Shown one piece after another: positions 1-8,705 of a stretch of 53,682 nt of DNA. Position numbers and translations under genes: made by a program. Position 1 is the first letter of the stretch, and each line of letters opens with the position of its first letter. The stretch comes from Porphyromonadaceae bacterium H1 (GTDB lineage: Bacteria > Bacteroidota > Bacteroidia > Bacteroidales > Paludibacteraceae). The notes below the pieces were generated by a model. That model saw only the letters and a list, made by a program, of their open reading frames with translations. It ran no database searches and was not told the origin of the DNA. The stretch lies in assembly GCA_001653155.1 (NCBI GenBank), contig BDEJ01000038.1:1-53682 (forward strand), in the 5' to 3' direction.

Positions 1-86
1 TTGGGCTTTATACCTCAACGGGCTATCCCTCGCTCATAATTTATTTAGGACAACATTGAAATTAGTCCGATAAACTTTATGTATTT
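1..86. other. Left edge, no assignable gene
   Basis: All three plus-strand frames stay open from base 1 and close at 37-39, 59 or 73, so the tail of an upstream coding region could be here. None of the short readable tails resembles a family I recognise, and the minus strand shows nothing. The last bases lead into the promoter of the next gene. Confidence 0.3.
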
Positions 87-89
87 TTG
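82..89 (+). promoter_or_regulatory. -7 promoter box of the NlpC/P60 gene
   Basis: TATTTTTG fits the Bacteroidetes -7 consensus TAnnTTTG. A TTG at 56-58 lies 23 bases upstream, a little further than the usual 19-21, so the -33 element is weak. Transcription would start about 5-8 bases downstream, which puts the TTG at 87 inside the promoter and leaves the ATG at 114 as the start codon. Confidence 0.5.
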
Positions 90-113
90 TTCCAAATTTT
101 AGAACAGGACTTT

Positions 114-908
114 ATGTATGCTATTGTAACCCTTCCCTTAGTCCCCATTCGGCGCGAGCACATGGAGAGTAGTGAAATGTTATCGCAACTGCTCTTTGGC
201 GAATGCGTCGAAATTCTCTCCGAACAAGCTAACTGGCTTTATATTCGTAATATGGTGGATAATTATACCGGATGGGCGGATAAAAAGATGCTCTCACTCC
301 TGTCAGAGGAAGAATATCTTGAAATGCTGCGGAGCAAGCAAGCGTTTAGAATTTCCACAGCATTATCGGTATGTGTGCAATCCTCCACACACAAAAAGAC
401 ACATTTACCGGCAGCTTCCGTGATGCGGCTCGATCAAGAAAGACGTTGCATCGTCAAGGGAGAAAACTACGCCTATAATGCGGCAGATCTTTCCGAATGC
501 AGCTGTCAATCGGGAGAACAAGTGCTTCGTTATGCTCATCTCTTCCTGAATGCACCTTATTTATGGGGTGGAAAATCTATTTTAGGCATCGATTGTTCGG
601 GATTGGTTCAGGTTGTATTTTCCATGGCGGGATTTTGCCTGCCCCGCGATGCCTGGCAACAGGCACAAGAGGGACAGCTAGTAAAGTCGATTGACCGGGC
701 GCAAGCAGGTGATCTGGCTTTTTTTTCGAAGGATAAGAACCGAGTTTCCCACGTCGGCATACTGATCAACAATCGCCAAATCCTTCATGCATCGGGCTGG
801 GTTAAAATAGAAAGCATCGATAGCGAAGGAATTCTTCCCGATGGCGAACATTCCTACTCACACAAGCTCCATAGCATCAGACGTATCCTTCCTGATGTTT
901 CAATGTAA
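114..908 (+). CDS. NlpC/P60 (C40) family peptidase, YkfC-like
   Basis: Predicted cysteine endopeptidase that cuts gamma-D-glutamyl-diamino acid bonds in muropeptides. An N-terminal half with SH3b-like segments (a GW-type stretch with YTGWADKKML near residues 50-60) precedes an NlpC/P60 domain. The catalytic Cys is in IDCSGLVQ (about residue 161), the His in SHVGIL (about 213), and a third polar residue is the His of ILHASG (about 225). There is no signal peptide or lipobox, which suggests a cytoplasmic enzyme of cell-wall recycling like the YkfC group rather than a secreted autolysin; this is inference. The start was set at ATG 114 because the upstream TTG at 87 lies in the -7 box. Length 264 aa is normal for the family. 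Confidence 0.85.
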   Translation: MYAIVTLPLVPIRREHMESSEMLSQLLFGECVEILSEQANWLYIRNMVDNYTGWADKKMLSLLSEEEYLEMLRSKQAFRISTALSVCVQSSTHKKTHLPAASVMRLDQERRCIVKGENYAYNAADLSECSCQSGEQVLRYAHLFLNAPYLWGGKSILGIDCSGLVQVVFSMAGFCLPRDAWQQAQEGQLVKSIDRAQAGDLAFFSKDKNRVSHVGILINNRQILHASGWVKIESIDSEGILPDGEHSYSHKLHSIRRILPDVSM

Positions 909-951
909 ACTCCTTATAATGCTGAAATTTCGACACATCTGATGACAAGCA

Positions 952-982
952 TTGTCGCAACGATTGCTTTTCCTTACCTTTG
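952..982 (+). promoter_or_regulatory. Promoter of leuB (TTG at -33, TACCTTTG at -7)
   Basis: TTG at 952-954 and TACCTTTG at 975-982 are separated by 20 bases, matching the Bacteroidetes sigma-ABfr promoter pattern. It lies 24 bases before the leuB ATG, giving a short leader. Confidence 0.75.
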
Positions 983-1006
983 CAGAAATTAGCGTCTAAA
1001 AACAAA

Positions 1007-2086
1007 ATGAAAACACTGAAAATAGCTGTCCTTCCGGGGGATGGAATCGGGCCTGAAATTGTAAAACAGGCCTTACAGGTAACTCAAGTGGTTTGTGAAA
1101 AATTTGACCATCGTCTGGAGTATCAAGAAGGCATTGTCGGAGCCTGTGCGATTGATGCTACAGGTAGTCCCTACCCGGACGAAACTCACAAGCTTTGTAT
1201 GCAGTCCGATGCCGTACTTTTCGGAGCCATTGGCGATCCGAAGTTCGACAACGATCCGAAAGCTAAAGTACGTCCTGAACAGGGCTTGCTGAAAATGCGT
1301 AAGGACTTGGGGCTTTATGCAAACATACGTCCGGTATCAACCTTTCCGCAGCTTCTGCACAAGTCACCGTTGCGTGCCGACTTGGTGGATGGAGCCGATT
1401 TTATGTGTATCCGTGAACTTACGGGAGGGCTTTACTTCGGACGCCCTCAAGGCCGAAGCGAAGACGGCAATACGGCCTATGACACTTGTGTTTATACACG
1501 CGAAGAAGTTGAGCGCATTCTCCATTTAGCTTACAATTTTGCAGGTAAGCGCAGAAAGAAAGTGACCGTTGTGGATAAAGCCAATGTACTGGCCAGTTCG
1601 CGTCTGTGGAGACAAATTGCGCAAGAAATCGCAACTAAATATCCCGATGTTGAAACCGAATACATGTTTGTGGACAATGCTGCAATGCGCATCATACAGT
1701 GGCCTAAAAGTTTCGACGTATTGGTAACGGAGAATCTCTTCGGAGATATCCTGACCGACGAAGCCTCCGTCATCACAGGGTCGCTGGGAATGCTTCCTTC
1801 CGCTTCTATCGGATTGCACACATCTGTGTTTGAACCCATACACGGCTCCTATCCTCAGGCTGCGGGCAAAAATATAGCAAACCCATTAGCCACCATCCTT
1901 TCTGCAGCATTGATGTTCGAATATGCCTTCCACATGCCCGAAGAAGCGGCCTGCATTCGAAAGGCCGTAACGGCCAGTATGGAAGCTGGTATCGTCACGG
2001 AGGACATTGCCGATGGAGCTAAGGCTTACTCAACAGATGAAGTCGGAAGCTGGATTGTGGAATATATCGGACAGGAAAGAAAGTAA
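1007..2086 (+). CDS. leuB: 3-isopropylmalate dehydrogenase
   Basis: Oxidises and decarboxylates 3-isopropylmalate to 2-oxoisocaproate with NAD+, the third step specific to leucine biosynthesis, in the cytosol. The sequence carries the family substrate motif [15 protein letters not shown] (about residues 88-102), ANIRP, and the Mg-binding/NAD region [19 protein letters not shown] (about 246-265), followed by FEPIHGSYP. Length 359 aa is typical. An in-frame TTG at 980 overlaps the -7 box, so ATG 1007 is the start. It has its own promoter, and no leuA, leuC or leuD is in the window, so it is either an orphan or the rest of the pathway is elsewhere. A glycosyltransferase gene follows 18 bases downstream on the same strand and may be cotranscribed. 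Confidence 0.95.
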   Translation: MKTLKIAVLPGDGIGPEIVKQALQVTQVVCEKFDHRLEYQEGIVGACAIDATGSPYPDETHKLCMQSDAVLFGAIGDPKFDNDPKAKVRPEQGLLKMRKDLGLYANIRPVSTFPQLLHKSPLRADLVDGADFMCIRELTGGLYFGRPQGRSEDGNTAYDTCVYTREEVERILHLAYNFAGKRRKKVTVVDKANVLASSRLWRQIAQEIATKYPDVETEYMFVDNAAMRIIQWPKSFDVLVTENLFGDILTDEASVITGSLGMLPSASIGLHTSVFEPIHGSYPQAAGKNIANPLATILSAALMFEYAFHMPEEAACIRKAVTASMEAGIVTEDIADGAKAYSTDEVGSWIVEYIGQERK

Positions 2087-2104
2087 ATACTTAGCTGTTT
2101 TTCA

Positions 2105-3262
2105 ATGAAGATACTTTTTCTGACTTCCTGGTATCCTTCATCTCGAAATCCGAATTTCGGTATTTTTATTAGAGAACACGCGCATGCTGTCCGTAGCACA
2201 GGCCATGATGTGGTGGTAATGGCTTTGTTGGTGCATCGGAGTAAAAAACTTTGGAAGAAAAGCCTTTCCGATTTCAAAGACGAAACAGGCACACGAAATA
2301 TTGTCATTGAAATCGAATCAAGATTTCGGGATTTAATTTATCATGCTTTCCCGCTTCATTATTTCGTTATCAAAAAGACTTATGACAGGCTGTTGAGGAA
2401 GCATTTCAATCCGGATTTCATCCACTCGAATGTAGTCTTTCCTGCGGGTATAGTAGGTTACTTTTTATCTAAGAAACTGCGAAAGAAGCATATTATAACG
2501 GAGCACTGGACAAAAATAGAAGATTTTTCGAAACAGCTGGCATTCTCCTGCTGGGGGGCAAAAGCCTATCGGAATGCTGCCCGGATACTTCCTGTCTCAG
2601 GCTTTCTGCAACAAACAATTTCAACATCATTTGACATCCCCGCAGATGACAAAAAATTCAGCATTATTGGAAACGTTGTTCCTCCGGAGTTTTTTACATA
2701 CAAAGCCAAACAACCACAGGAAGGAAAGCTCCGCCTTTGCGCTATAGCCACGTGGTCTCGGATGAAAAAAGGAGCCGCCAAGCAACCGGAACTACTTATA
2801 GAGGCCATTTCAGAATTCCAAAAGAGGAAACGGGCAGTATCCGTAGAGCTTACTATGATAGGCGGTGGAGATAAAATAAATGAGTTGGAGTCTTTAGCGG
2901 CTCAAAAAGAGGTAAAAGCTATTTTCAAAGGATTTCTTCCCAAAAAAGACATAGCACAACAGCTTCAGGAATCGGATTTTTTCGTACATGCAACCTTGAT
3001 AGAGACTTTCGGAGTCGTTGTGGCCGAGGCTCTACTTACCGGTACTCCGGTGATTTGTTCCAAGGTCGGCGCTTTACCCGAATTAATTCATGATAACAAC
3101 GGTATCCTTTGTGAAAATACAGTTGAGAGTTGGGTAAATGCATTCGAAAGAGCTTTGATGACACAGTTTAATCATCGTCGTATTGCAGAGGAATTACAAA
3201 ATCGCTTCGACAAAAGCAGCATCGGTGAAAAAATTGCAGCTGTGTATCAATCCTGCAAATAA
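2105..3262 (+). CDS. Glycosyltransferase family 4 (GT-B fold)
   Basis: Retaining glycosyltransferase predicted to act on a lipid-linked surface glycan at the cytoplasmic face of the inner membrane. The N-terminal domain begins MKILFLTSWYPSSRNPNFG with the IREHAHAV segment common in Bacteroidetes GT4 enzymes. The C-terminal domain has the E-x7-E motif in ETFGVVVAEALLTGTPV (around residue 300) and SKVGALPELI, which bind the nucleotide sugar. Sugar specificity cannot be read from sequence. It lies 18 bases after leuB and is tail to tail with the minus-strand glycan operon, with only 9 bases between stops, so it probably works with that operon although it is read from the other strand. Confidence 0.88.
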   Translation: MKILFLTSWYPSSRNPNFGIFIREHAHAVRSTGHDVVVMALLVHRSKKLWKKSLSDFKDETGTRNIVIEIESRFRDLIYHAFPLHYFVIKKTYDRLLRKHFNPDFIHSNVVFPAGIVGYFLSKKLRKKHIITEHWTKIEDFSKQLAFSCWGAKAYRNAARILPVSGFLQQTISTSFDIPADDKKFSIIGNVVPPEFFTYKAKQPQEGKLRLCAIATWSRMKKGAAKQPELLIEAISEFQKRKRAVSVELTMIGGGDKINELESLAAQKEVKAIFKGFLPKKDIAQQLQESDFFVHATLIETFGVVVAEALLTGTPVICSKVGALPELIHDNNGILCENTVESWVNAFERALMTQFNHRRIAEELQNRFDKSSIGEKIAAVYQSCK

Positions 3263-3271
3263 AGAATTGTT

Positions 3272-4420
3272 TTATTTATTGCATAATTGCAAGAATAACT
3301 CTTGCCACTTGTTCATCACTACATCCATCGCAAATCGCTTGCTGTTTTCACGGGCTTTTTCGCCCATTGCGGAGCGCAGGGAACTGTTTTTCATGAGTTT
3401 TCCCAACTTCTCTACAAAATCATCGGCATCTCCTTCCTCAACTAAAAAACCATCTTGAGAATTATCAATAACATCTCTTGGTCCGCATTTAAAAGCATAA
3501 GCGACAACAGGCAAACCAACGGAGTAAGCTTCCAGCAACACCATGGGAAGCCCTTCGAAGCGAGAAGTCATAACGCAAATCGAGGCATCGAGGTATTCCT
3601 CCAAGATCTGTGGTGTCACTGTTTTAATTTGTATGGAATCCGTCAGATGCAGGTGTTCGATTTTTGTGATAATATCCCGATCTACGATATCACCTACAAG
3701 CGTCAGTTTCCAAGCAGGAAAATCAGCAGAAATACGATACCATATATCAACCAGCCGGTCGATTCCCTTATCTTTCGAGATACGACCAACACACAATACA
3801 TTTTCAGAGGCGTAATTCGGCTTGGCGACATTCTCAAAGGGTAATGGATTGGGAATCACTATTATGTTTTTCTTTTCCCTCCAGTTTTTAGCGTCCTCCT
3901 CTGTCAGAACGACAAACCTGTCGTAAAGCCGAGGCAGGCTGCTTTCGTGTATAAGACGGTAGAGGATTTTCAGTTTCATCAACCAGGATTTCGTTCTTTC
4001 AAACTCAATCCAAGCTCTTGGTTTAAGACATCTATGGGATTCAAGAATTTTCTTACTTCCATCCTTTATCTTATACAAAAACTCTTTTTCGTCGCGCGAT
4101 AGGGATACGACTACATCGGCTTTCTCTATCTTTAAAATTTTTTCAAGCTCCTGTCTGTGTTTTTTCAAAGCTTTTCGATACAGTATATACGATCGCAAAA
4201 GACCGTTGTTGCGCGCAATATCGTCGTAATTGATTCCAAGTTCGATATGACGAATTTTAGGAGAATATGGATAAAATGATTCTCTCCCCTTTTGATCGGT
4301 AGTGATGAGCAGGATGTCGTGGCCAAATTGTTCGACCAGATAGTTAATCTTATCTACTATCACCCGCTCCATGCCTCCTCCTTGAGTAGCCGTAGAAGAT
4401 ATATTATATATTATTTTCAT
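3272..4420 (-). CDS. Glycosyltransferase family 4
   Basis: GT-B fold enzyme, 382 aa, last gene of the minus-strand glycan operon. The N-terminal acceptor domain opens MKIIYNISSTATQGGGMERV, a donor-independent signature of GT4 proteins of LPS and capsule clusters. The C-terminal part contains VGRISKDKGIDRLV and SRFEGLPMVLLEAYSVGLPVVA, where the E-x7-E pair (FEGLPMVLLE) contacts the nucleotide sugar. The start is ATG 4420, 12 bases after the stop of the GT2 gene. It probably adds one residue to a growing repeat unit; the sugar is unknown. Confidence 0.88.
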   Translation of the reverse strand: MKIIYNISSTATQGGGMERVIVDKINYLVEQFGHDILLITTDQKGRESFYPYSPKIRHIELGINYDDIARNNGLLRSYILYRKALKKHRQELEKILKIEKADVVVSLSRDEKEFLYKIKDGSKKILESHRCLKPRAWIEFERTKSWLMKLKILYRLIHESSLPRLYDRFVVLTEEDAKNWREKKNIIVIPNPLPFENVAKPNYASENVLCVGRISKDKGIDRLVDIWYRISADFPAWKLTLVGDIVDRDIITKIEHLHLTDSIQIKTVTPQILEEYLDASICVMTSRFEGLPMVLLEAYSVGLPVVAYAFKCGPRDVIDNSQDGFLVEEGDADDFVEKLGKLMKNSSLRSAMGEKARENSKRFAMDVVMNKWQELFLQLCNK

Positions 4421-4432
4421 TTAGCGTAATTG

Positions 4433-5467
4433 TCAGAAGTTTATACCCATAACACGTCGCAAAACTTTTGCTGAGAATAGCAATATATCTGAGAAAAAGA
4501 AATGCCCGGAAACAATCTGGCGGAGCATAAAAGATTGCCAGGAAGAGAATACAGAGTCCTCTGAGGCTTTTTCCAGATCGAGAAGAGTTAGTTTTCGAGC
4601 GTATTTTTTTCTCAGGTATCGGGATGTATGCAAAAGCAAAGATCCCAACTCCAATACACGAGCAGTGGACAAAAAGCGGTTATATTTTTCAACCTCTCCC
4701 CTTTTAACAAAGAAATCTTCGAGATTATCGAAAAGTAATGAAATGGACTTAAAATGATTCTCCGTCTTCCTTCCCGTTGTATAGGATGCCGTATTTTCCC
4801 GACTATAAAAGTAAAACGGGAAATCAACAATATGAATCTTGCCGGCTAATACAAATAGACATACAGTGCAAAAATAATCTTCCCCATAATTAATACCCTC
4901 CGGAATCCGTATAGCGTGAACAGACCAAAGTTCACGCTTAGATAAAGTCCCCCACAGGGCGGCTCGGCTACTTCGTTTACTTAAATCTGCGAGATACTCA
5001 AACGGACAAGCAGAGGATTTTTGAGAATACTTATTTTTCTGAGTATTGCTGTAGTAGATGTAGTAACTTTCGGACGTCAGCAAATCTGCAACATTTTTTT
5101 GTGCATGTTCCAGCATAAACGCCACGGCATTTTTTTCAATAAAATCATCACTATCGACCCACATCAGGTAATCCCCCGAAGCATTTTCGAGCAGCGTATT
5201 TCGGCTTGCTCCAATGCCCCGGTTGGAGCTATGGCGGATAAGCTTAATATGGGGCTTACGTTCCGGATATCTTTCGGCAACTTCATTGAGAATAGCTATA
5301 CTGTCGTCGGGACTGCAGTCATCGACAAACACAAATTCGATACGCTCAAATGTCTGCTCGAACAGAGATACTGCACAACGCTCAACATACCGGGATACAT
5401 TATAGACCGGAACCAATATGGAAACCGGATACGATGTATTCGTCGTTTTTTTTATATCCGTATCCAT
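4433..5467 (-). CDS. Glycosyltransferase family 2 (GT-A fold)
   Basis: Inverting glycosyltransferase of 344 aa. The GT-A core is clear: VSILVPVYNVSRYVERC near the N-terminus, FVDDCSPDDS for nucleotide binding, and MWVDSDDFIE as the metal-binding DxD region. The C-terminal third has no motif I can name. The ATG at 5467 overlaps the 3' end of the fucosyltransferase gene by 16 bases, which argues for translational coupling in one operon. Donor and acceptor are not predictable. Confidence 0.88.
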   Translation of the reverse strand: MDTDIKKTTNTSYPVSILVPVYNVSRYVERCAVSLFEQTFERIEFVFVDDCSPDDSIAILNEVAERYPERKPHIKLIRHSSNRGIGASRNTLLENASGDYLMWVDSDDFIEKNAVAFMLEHAQKNVADLLTSESYYIYYSNTQKNKYSQKSSACPFEYLADLSKRSSRAALWGTLSKRELWSVHAIRIPEGINYGEDYFCTVCLFVLAGKIHIVDFPFYFYSRENTASYTTGRKTENHFKSISLLFDNLEDFFVKRGEVEKYNRFLSTARVLELGSLLLHTSRYLRKKYARKLTLLDLEKASEDSVFSSWQSFMLRQIVSGHFFFSDILLFSAKVLRRVMGINF

Positions 5468-6336
5468 TCTTGAGGTACAATATGTTCTGTTTTATACATC
5501 TGAGTATCTGCAAACCATATTTTGGGAGCAATCACTTTCTTTTCCGGATTTTTGTTTAACCAGGCGCTCCACCAACTGAATGAACTGTTTGCAATTATTT
5601 GATGTTTACAAGCGCTCATAAGCATCAAGTCTTCGTAATCCTGATTCCCGGATACAAAAACAAATGTTCCGGCTTTTTCTCCGAAATGTTTTTTACACCA
5701 ATCAATATCATCCGAAAAGACAAAAAAGACAGGTTCGCCTTCAAGAGCTTTCATATAGCTAACAGCTTCTTCGTAATAGGATTCGGAGCAAATGCCAAAC
5801 TCTTTAGCTACAATGGGATTAGTAACATAGTCGCCTCTCCTGACATGAAGTGCTACCGAAGACTCGGTAGTAATTTGTTTTTGTAATAGCCGAAGTTTAT
5901 CGGATACACATTCTGCTTTCAACTCAAAATCAGACAATAATACATCTCTAATGCTTTCAAAATAAGCGGCACTTTGCCAATATCCGTCAAGTATTAGCGG
6001 AGCTTTCTTTTTTAGAATTTCCGGATGATATGCCCAAGAGCTCTCTCTAACGTAGTTCCATGTAAACAGAGGAATACCCATTTTAGATAAGCGGCGTTTC
6101 AACGGCCTAAGAAAATGGGGACCAAGAATCATTCGTATGTCCTCCGAGCTTGCAATCGAAGCATCGATGTTGAAACAGCTCAATCCAAAATCCCGAGCTT
6201 GAGTCTTATTATTTTTCCTCTCGAAAAAAGAAAGCTCTAATTTGAGTTCTACTCCTTGTTCCAAGGCCATTTTTCTACCGATGGCGTATTGAAACAGCTG
6301 ATTTCCCAAGCCTCCTTTTAGTTTGCTGATTATCAT
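5452..6336 (-). CDS. Alpha-1,2-fucosyltransferase-like (GT11)
   Basis: Predicted to transfer L-fucose (or a related deoxyhexose) from a GDP-sugar to position 2 of galactose. GT11 hallmarks are present: the N-terminal GGLGNQLFQYAIGRKMA, the donor-binding HVRRGDYVTNP in the middle, and NSSFSWWSAWLN near the C-terminus. The start is taken as the ATG at 6336 (protein MIISKLKGGLGNQ); the frame can be extended to a TTG at 6369 but that adds an atypical N-terminus and runs into the preceding gene. Length 294 aa is normal. It implies a fucosylated surface glycan. No GDP-fucose synthesis genes are in the window. Confidence 0.9.
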   Translation of the reverse strand: MIISKLKGGLGNQLFQYAIGRKMALEQGVELKLELSFFERKNNKTQARDFGLSCFNIDASIASSEDIRMILGPHFLRPLKRRLSKMGIPLFTWNYVRESSWAYHPEILKKKAPLILDGYWQSAAYFESIRDVLLSDFELKAECVSDKLRLLQKQITTESSVALHVRRGDYVTNPIVAKEFGICSESYYEEAVSYMKALEGEPVFFVFSDDIDWCKKHFGEKAGTFVFVSGNQDYEDLMLMSACKHQIIANSSFSWWSAWLNKNPEKKVIAPKIWFADTQMYKTEHIVPQEWIRI

Positions 6337-6359
6337 AGAGCAGTCAATTAAGCGTAGAA

Positions 6360-7160
6360 TCAATCCCAAATAATTATACAGTTGCGTTCGTGGGTAAGAG
6401 GTCTTTCTGCTATTATCCTGGAGTTGGGGATTTTCTTGAGTAAGTCTTCTTTTTTATAGGAGTCGAACCCTTCCGGATTTACATCGTTGTATGTGATATA
6501 GCCTTTGGAGGCATTCAAAATTACCTTTTCAAGATACACATCCTGAAACTCCCTCCGAAGTTCGGTGAAAGCATAATTACTGATTAGCAAGTCATAGCGC
6601 TGCTTTTTCAGCTCGTTCATTGTTTGAAATGAAAGCGAAGTTTTCAGAGGGTAGTTGTCCAGGTATCTCTGACAGAGCCTCAAAGCCGGTTTTATATCCA
6701 CAATCGTATATGTGTCAACCTTGTAAAGGCTATTTATAAGCCGGCACTGACCTCCGTATCCTACCCCTATCTCACAGATATTTAATCCATCCAAACTACC
6801 GAAGTAATGAACAAGTTCCGCCAGGACTTTTATGTAACGTAAGGTGGTTGGGGATATTTCGCCCATATCGGGATAATCGAAAAGCTGAGGATTTCCGTAT
6901 CGATCGTTTTCTTTGAACAGGGCGATGTGCTTAAAAATATCCGGATCCAATCTGCGTGCTTCTTCTATATAAGCTTGTCCTTGCTCTTTACTGAGATGCT
7001 CAAGAATCTTTTTATAATTCTTGTCGGTTCTAAAATCGGCAAAAGTTTTTGAATCTAAGCTGGCCTTATTGCAAAAATCCGGATAAGAGCGATTGTCCGA
7101 GTAACTGCTGAGAAAGACGGACTTGACAGGAAAAAGCATTTTTTTTAATTGATACAACAT
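6360..7160 (-). CDS. Putative sugar O-methyltransferase (SAM-dependent)
   Basis: 266 aa protein with a Rossmann SAM-binding motif CEIGVGYGGQ (about residues 129-138) and a following acidic loop IVDIKPAL. The N-terminal region with DRYGNP and the spacing up to motif I resemble the putative sugar O-methyltransferase family found in polysaccharide clusters. It would methylate a sugar of the repeat unit, a common cap or modification of surface glycans. It sits between the flippase and the fucosyltransferase with gaps of about 22 bases on each side. Substrate is inferred from context only. Confidence 0.78.
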   Translation of the reverse strand: MLYQLKKMLFPVKSVFLSSYSDNRSYPDFCNKASLDSKTFADFRTDKNYKKILEHLSKEQGQAYIEEARRLDPDIFKHIALFKENDRYGNPQLFDYPDMGEISPTTLRYIKVLAELVHYFGSLDGLNICEIGVGYGGQCRLINSLYKVDTYTIVDIKPALRLCQRYLDNYPLKTSLSFQTMNELKKQRYDLLISNYAFTELRREFQDVYLEKVILNASKGYITYNDVNPEGFDSYKKEDLLKKIPNSRIIAERPLTHERNCIIIWD

Positions 7161-7182
7161 ATAGTAACTTAAGTGTTTTAAT

Positions 7183-8571
7183 TCATGTATATGAGTTTAT
7201 TTTCCAGGAAATTACATTTCGATAATCCGCTATTTTCATATCCATTTCCTTCCATACGGTAATCGGCCATTTCCAATTTTGATAAAACAGTTGGGCGATT
7301 CCGGGGGCCAGAATCAGACTGAGAACTCCCAAGGAAGTTTGGTCAAGAAAAAATATCAACAACAGCACCGTGGCAAGCCCGGTCAGTAGCAAGGATTTTA
7401 CATAAGGAACTTCATTCTTGGTGAGCAACAAAGACATGGAGAGGCTACAATGCACATCCAAAAACGAAACAAGAATAAGCAAAGCTACGCTAGCTTGCGA
7501 AAGAAGCTGGGTCTTACTGTTAATAAGCTCTAACAGCCACTCGCCACAAAGCAGCAGTCCGACACCACAAACGGAGAAAACAAAAATCAGCCAAAGTTGA
7601 CTTTTTATATACAAGCGCTTGACTCCTGCAGCATCTCCGGTTACGCGATACTCCGTTATTTTGGGATTAAAAGTAGAGTACCATAAAGTCCCTATTGAAG
7701 CAATCAAATCAACGAGCTGCTTTGTGATACCGAAAGAAGCGATTGCAGCCAGAGGTAAAAACAAAGGAGCAATGAATAAGGAGCTCTTGGTAACGAAAAA
7801 CCCTCCTAATGAAGTAAGTCCTATTCGGATCGAGTTAGGAGCTATAATTCTCATCAGACGGGTAACCGATTGTTTCTGAGCATATTTTAAATTGCTCCTC
7901 AATTCTTTGTCAAAGAAAAAGAAATGAGCTAAGCTTCGCGTTAGAATATCTCCGATAAATTGAGCGATCACCAGTGAGAAAATCCCCAGACCGGCAAGCA
8001 AGCATGAGGCGGAAATAGCAATACGCGCTCCCAATCCCAAAACAATTGCCTGCTGACTTTGCTTTATATACCCTCGTCCGATTAGCAACGAGCTATAATA
8101 ATATGTGTACAATTGATAGGCTATGAACAGTCCGTAAACATACCACGACATCTTGATAGTGTCGGTATTTCCGGTGTAGTCGAGCAGAATATGAGGAAGA
8201 TAAAAGAAACTAATAAGAACAAATAAAAAAAGAAAAAGTAATGCAACGGCGGCATAAAAAAGACGCATCAACTTAATAACACTCTTCAGGAGGCTATAAT
8301 CTACGGCTTGGTTCTTATCAACAACGACATGTCCTTCAGCCAGCAACTCTTTGACTCCGCTAAAGATATAAGTGATATTACGTGAAAAGGAATTAGAAAA
8401 GCCGAAATCAAGCAAAGTAGCAATGGAGCCGACACTGACAAAGACATACCACAGCCCAATATCGTCTTGAGGCAGCATACGCAGTACCAAAGGCAATACT
8501 ATTAAGCCCGAGGCTACACGCATAAATGTGGCAGCAAAGTTCCAAGCTACATCTCTACGTCCTATCTGCAT
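7183..8571 (-). CDS. Wzx-type oligosaccharide flippase (MATE-like/MOP)
   Basis: Integral membrane protein of 462 aa with about 12 hydrophobic segments along its length, beginning WNFAATFMRVASGLIVLPLVLRML. This is the polysaccharide-transporter layout of Wzx proteins, which flip undecaprenyl-pyrophosphate-linked repeat units to the periplasm. The first ATG is 8571; a TTG at 8577 adds two residues only. It is the first gene of the glycan operon, 43 bases behind a good promoter. No Wzy polymerase or WaaL ligase is recognisable in the operon, so either they are encoded elsewhere or the product is a single unpolymerised unit. Confidence 0.85.
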   Translation of the reverse strand: MQIGRRDVAWNFAATFMRVASGLIVLPLVLRMLPQDDIGLWYVFVSVGSIATLLDFGFSNSFSRNITYIFSGVKELLAEGHVVVDKNQAVDYSLLKSVIKLMRLFYAAVALLFLFLFVLISFFYLPHILLDYTGNTDTIKMSWYVYGLFIAYQLYTYYYSSLLIGRGYIKQSQQAIVLGLGARIAISASCLLAGLGIFSLVIAQFIGDILTRSLAHFFFFDKELRSNLKYAQKQSVTRLMRIIAPNSIRIGLTSLGGFFVTKSSLFIAPLFLPLAAIASFGITKQLVDLIASIGTLWYSTFNPKITEYRVTGDAAGVKRLYIKSQLWLIFVFSVCGVGLLLCGEWLLELINSKTQLLSQASVALLILVSFLDVHCSLSMSLLLTKNEVPYVKSLLLTGLATVLLLIFFLDQTSLGVLSLILAPGIAQLFYQNWKWPITVWKEMDMKIADYRNVISWKINSYT

Positions 8572-8613
8572 TAACAATCAGCTTTGTGGTATAAGGCTTC
8601 TGAAAATTTTATG

Positions 8614-8621
8614 CAAAAGTA
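8614..8621 (-). promoter_or_regulatory. -7 box of the glycan operon promoter
   Basis: On the minus strand this reads TACTTTTG, matching TAnnTTTG, with a run of T residues about 20 bases upstream in the -33 position. It lies 43 bases before the flippase ATG and is the only consensus box upstream of the five-gene operon. Confidence 0.65.
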
Positions 8622-8705
8622 AGAAAATAAGAGCAGTTTGGAAAAATGAGCATTGGATTTGTTGTCTTGAGAAGAACAGGCTCTGATTCACCTCACTCAA
8701 GCTTC

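Noticed and set aside
1-86. Tail of an upstream gene
   Set aside because: Three frames are open and none can be matched to a known C-terminus; too short to decide.
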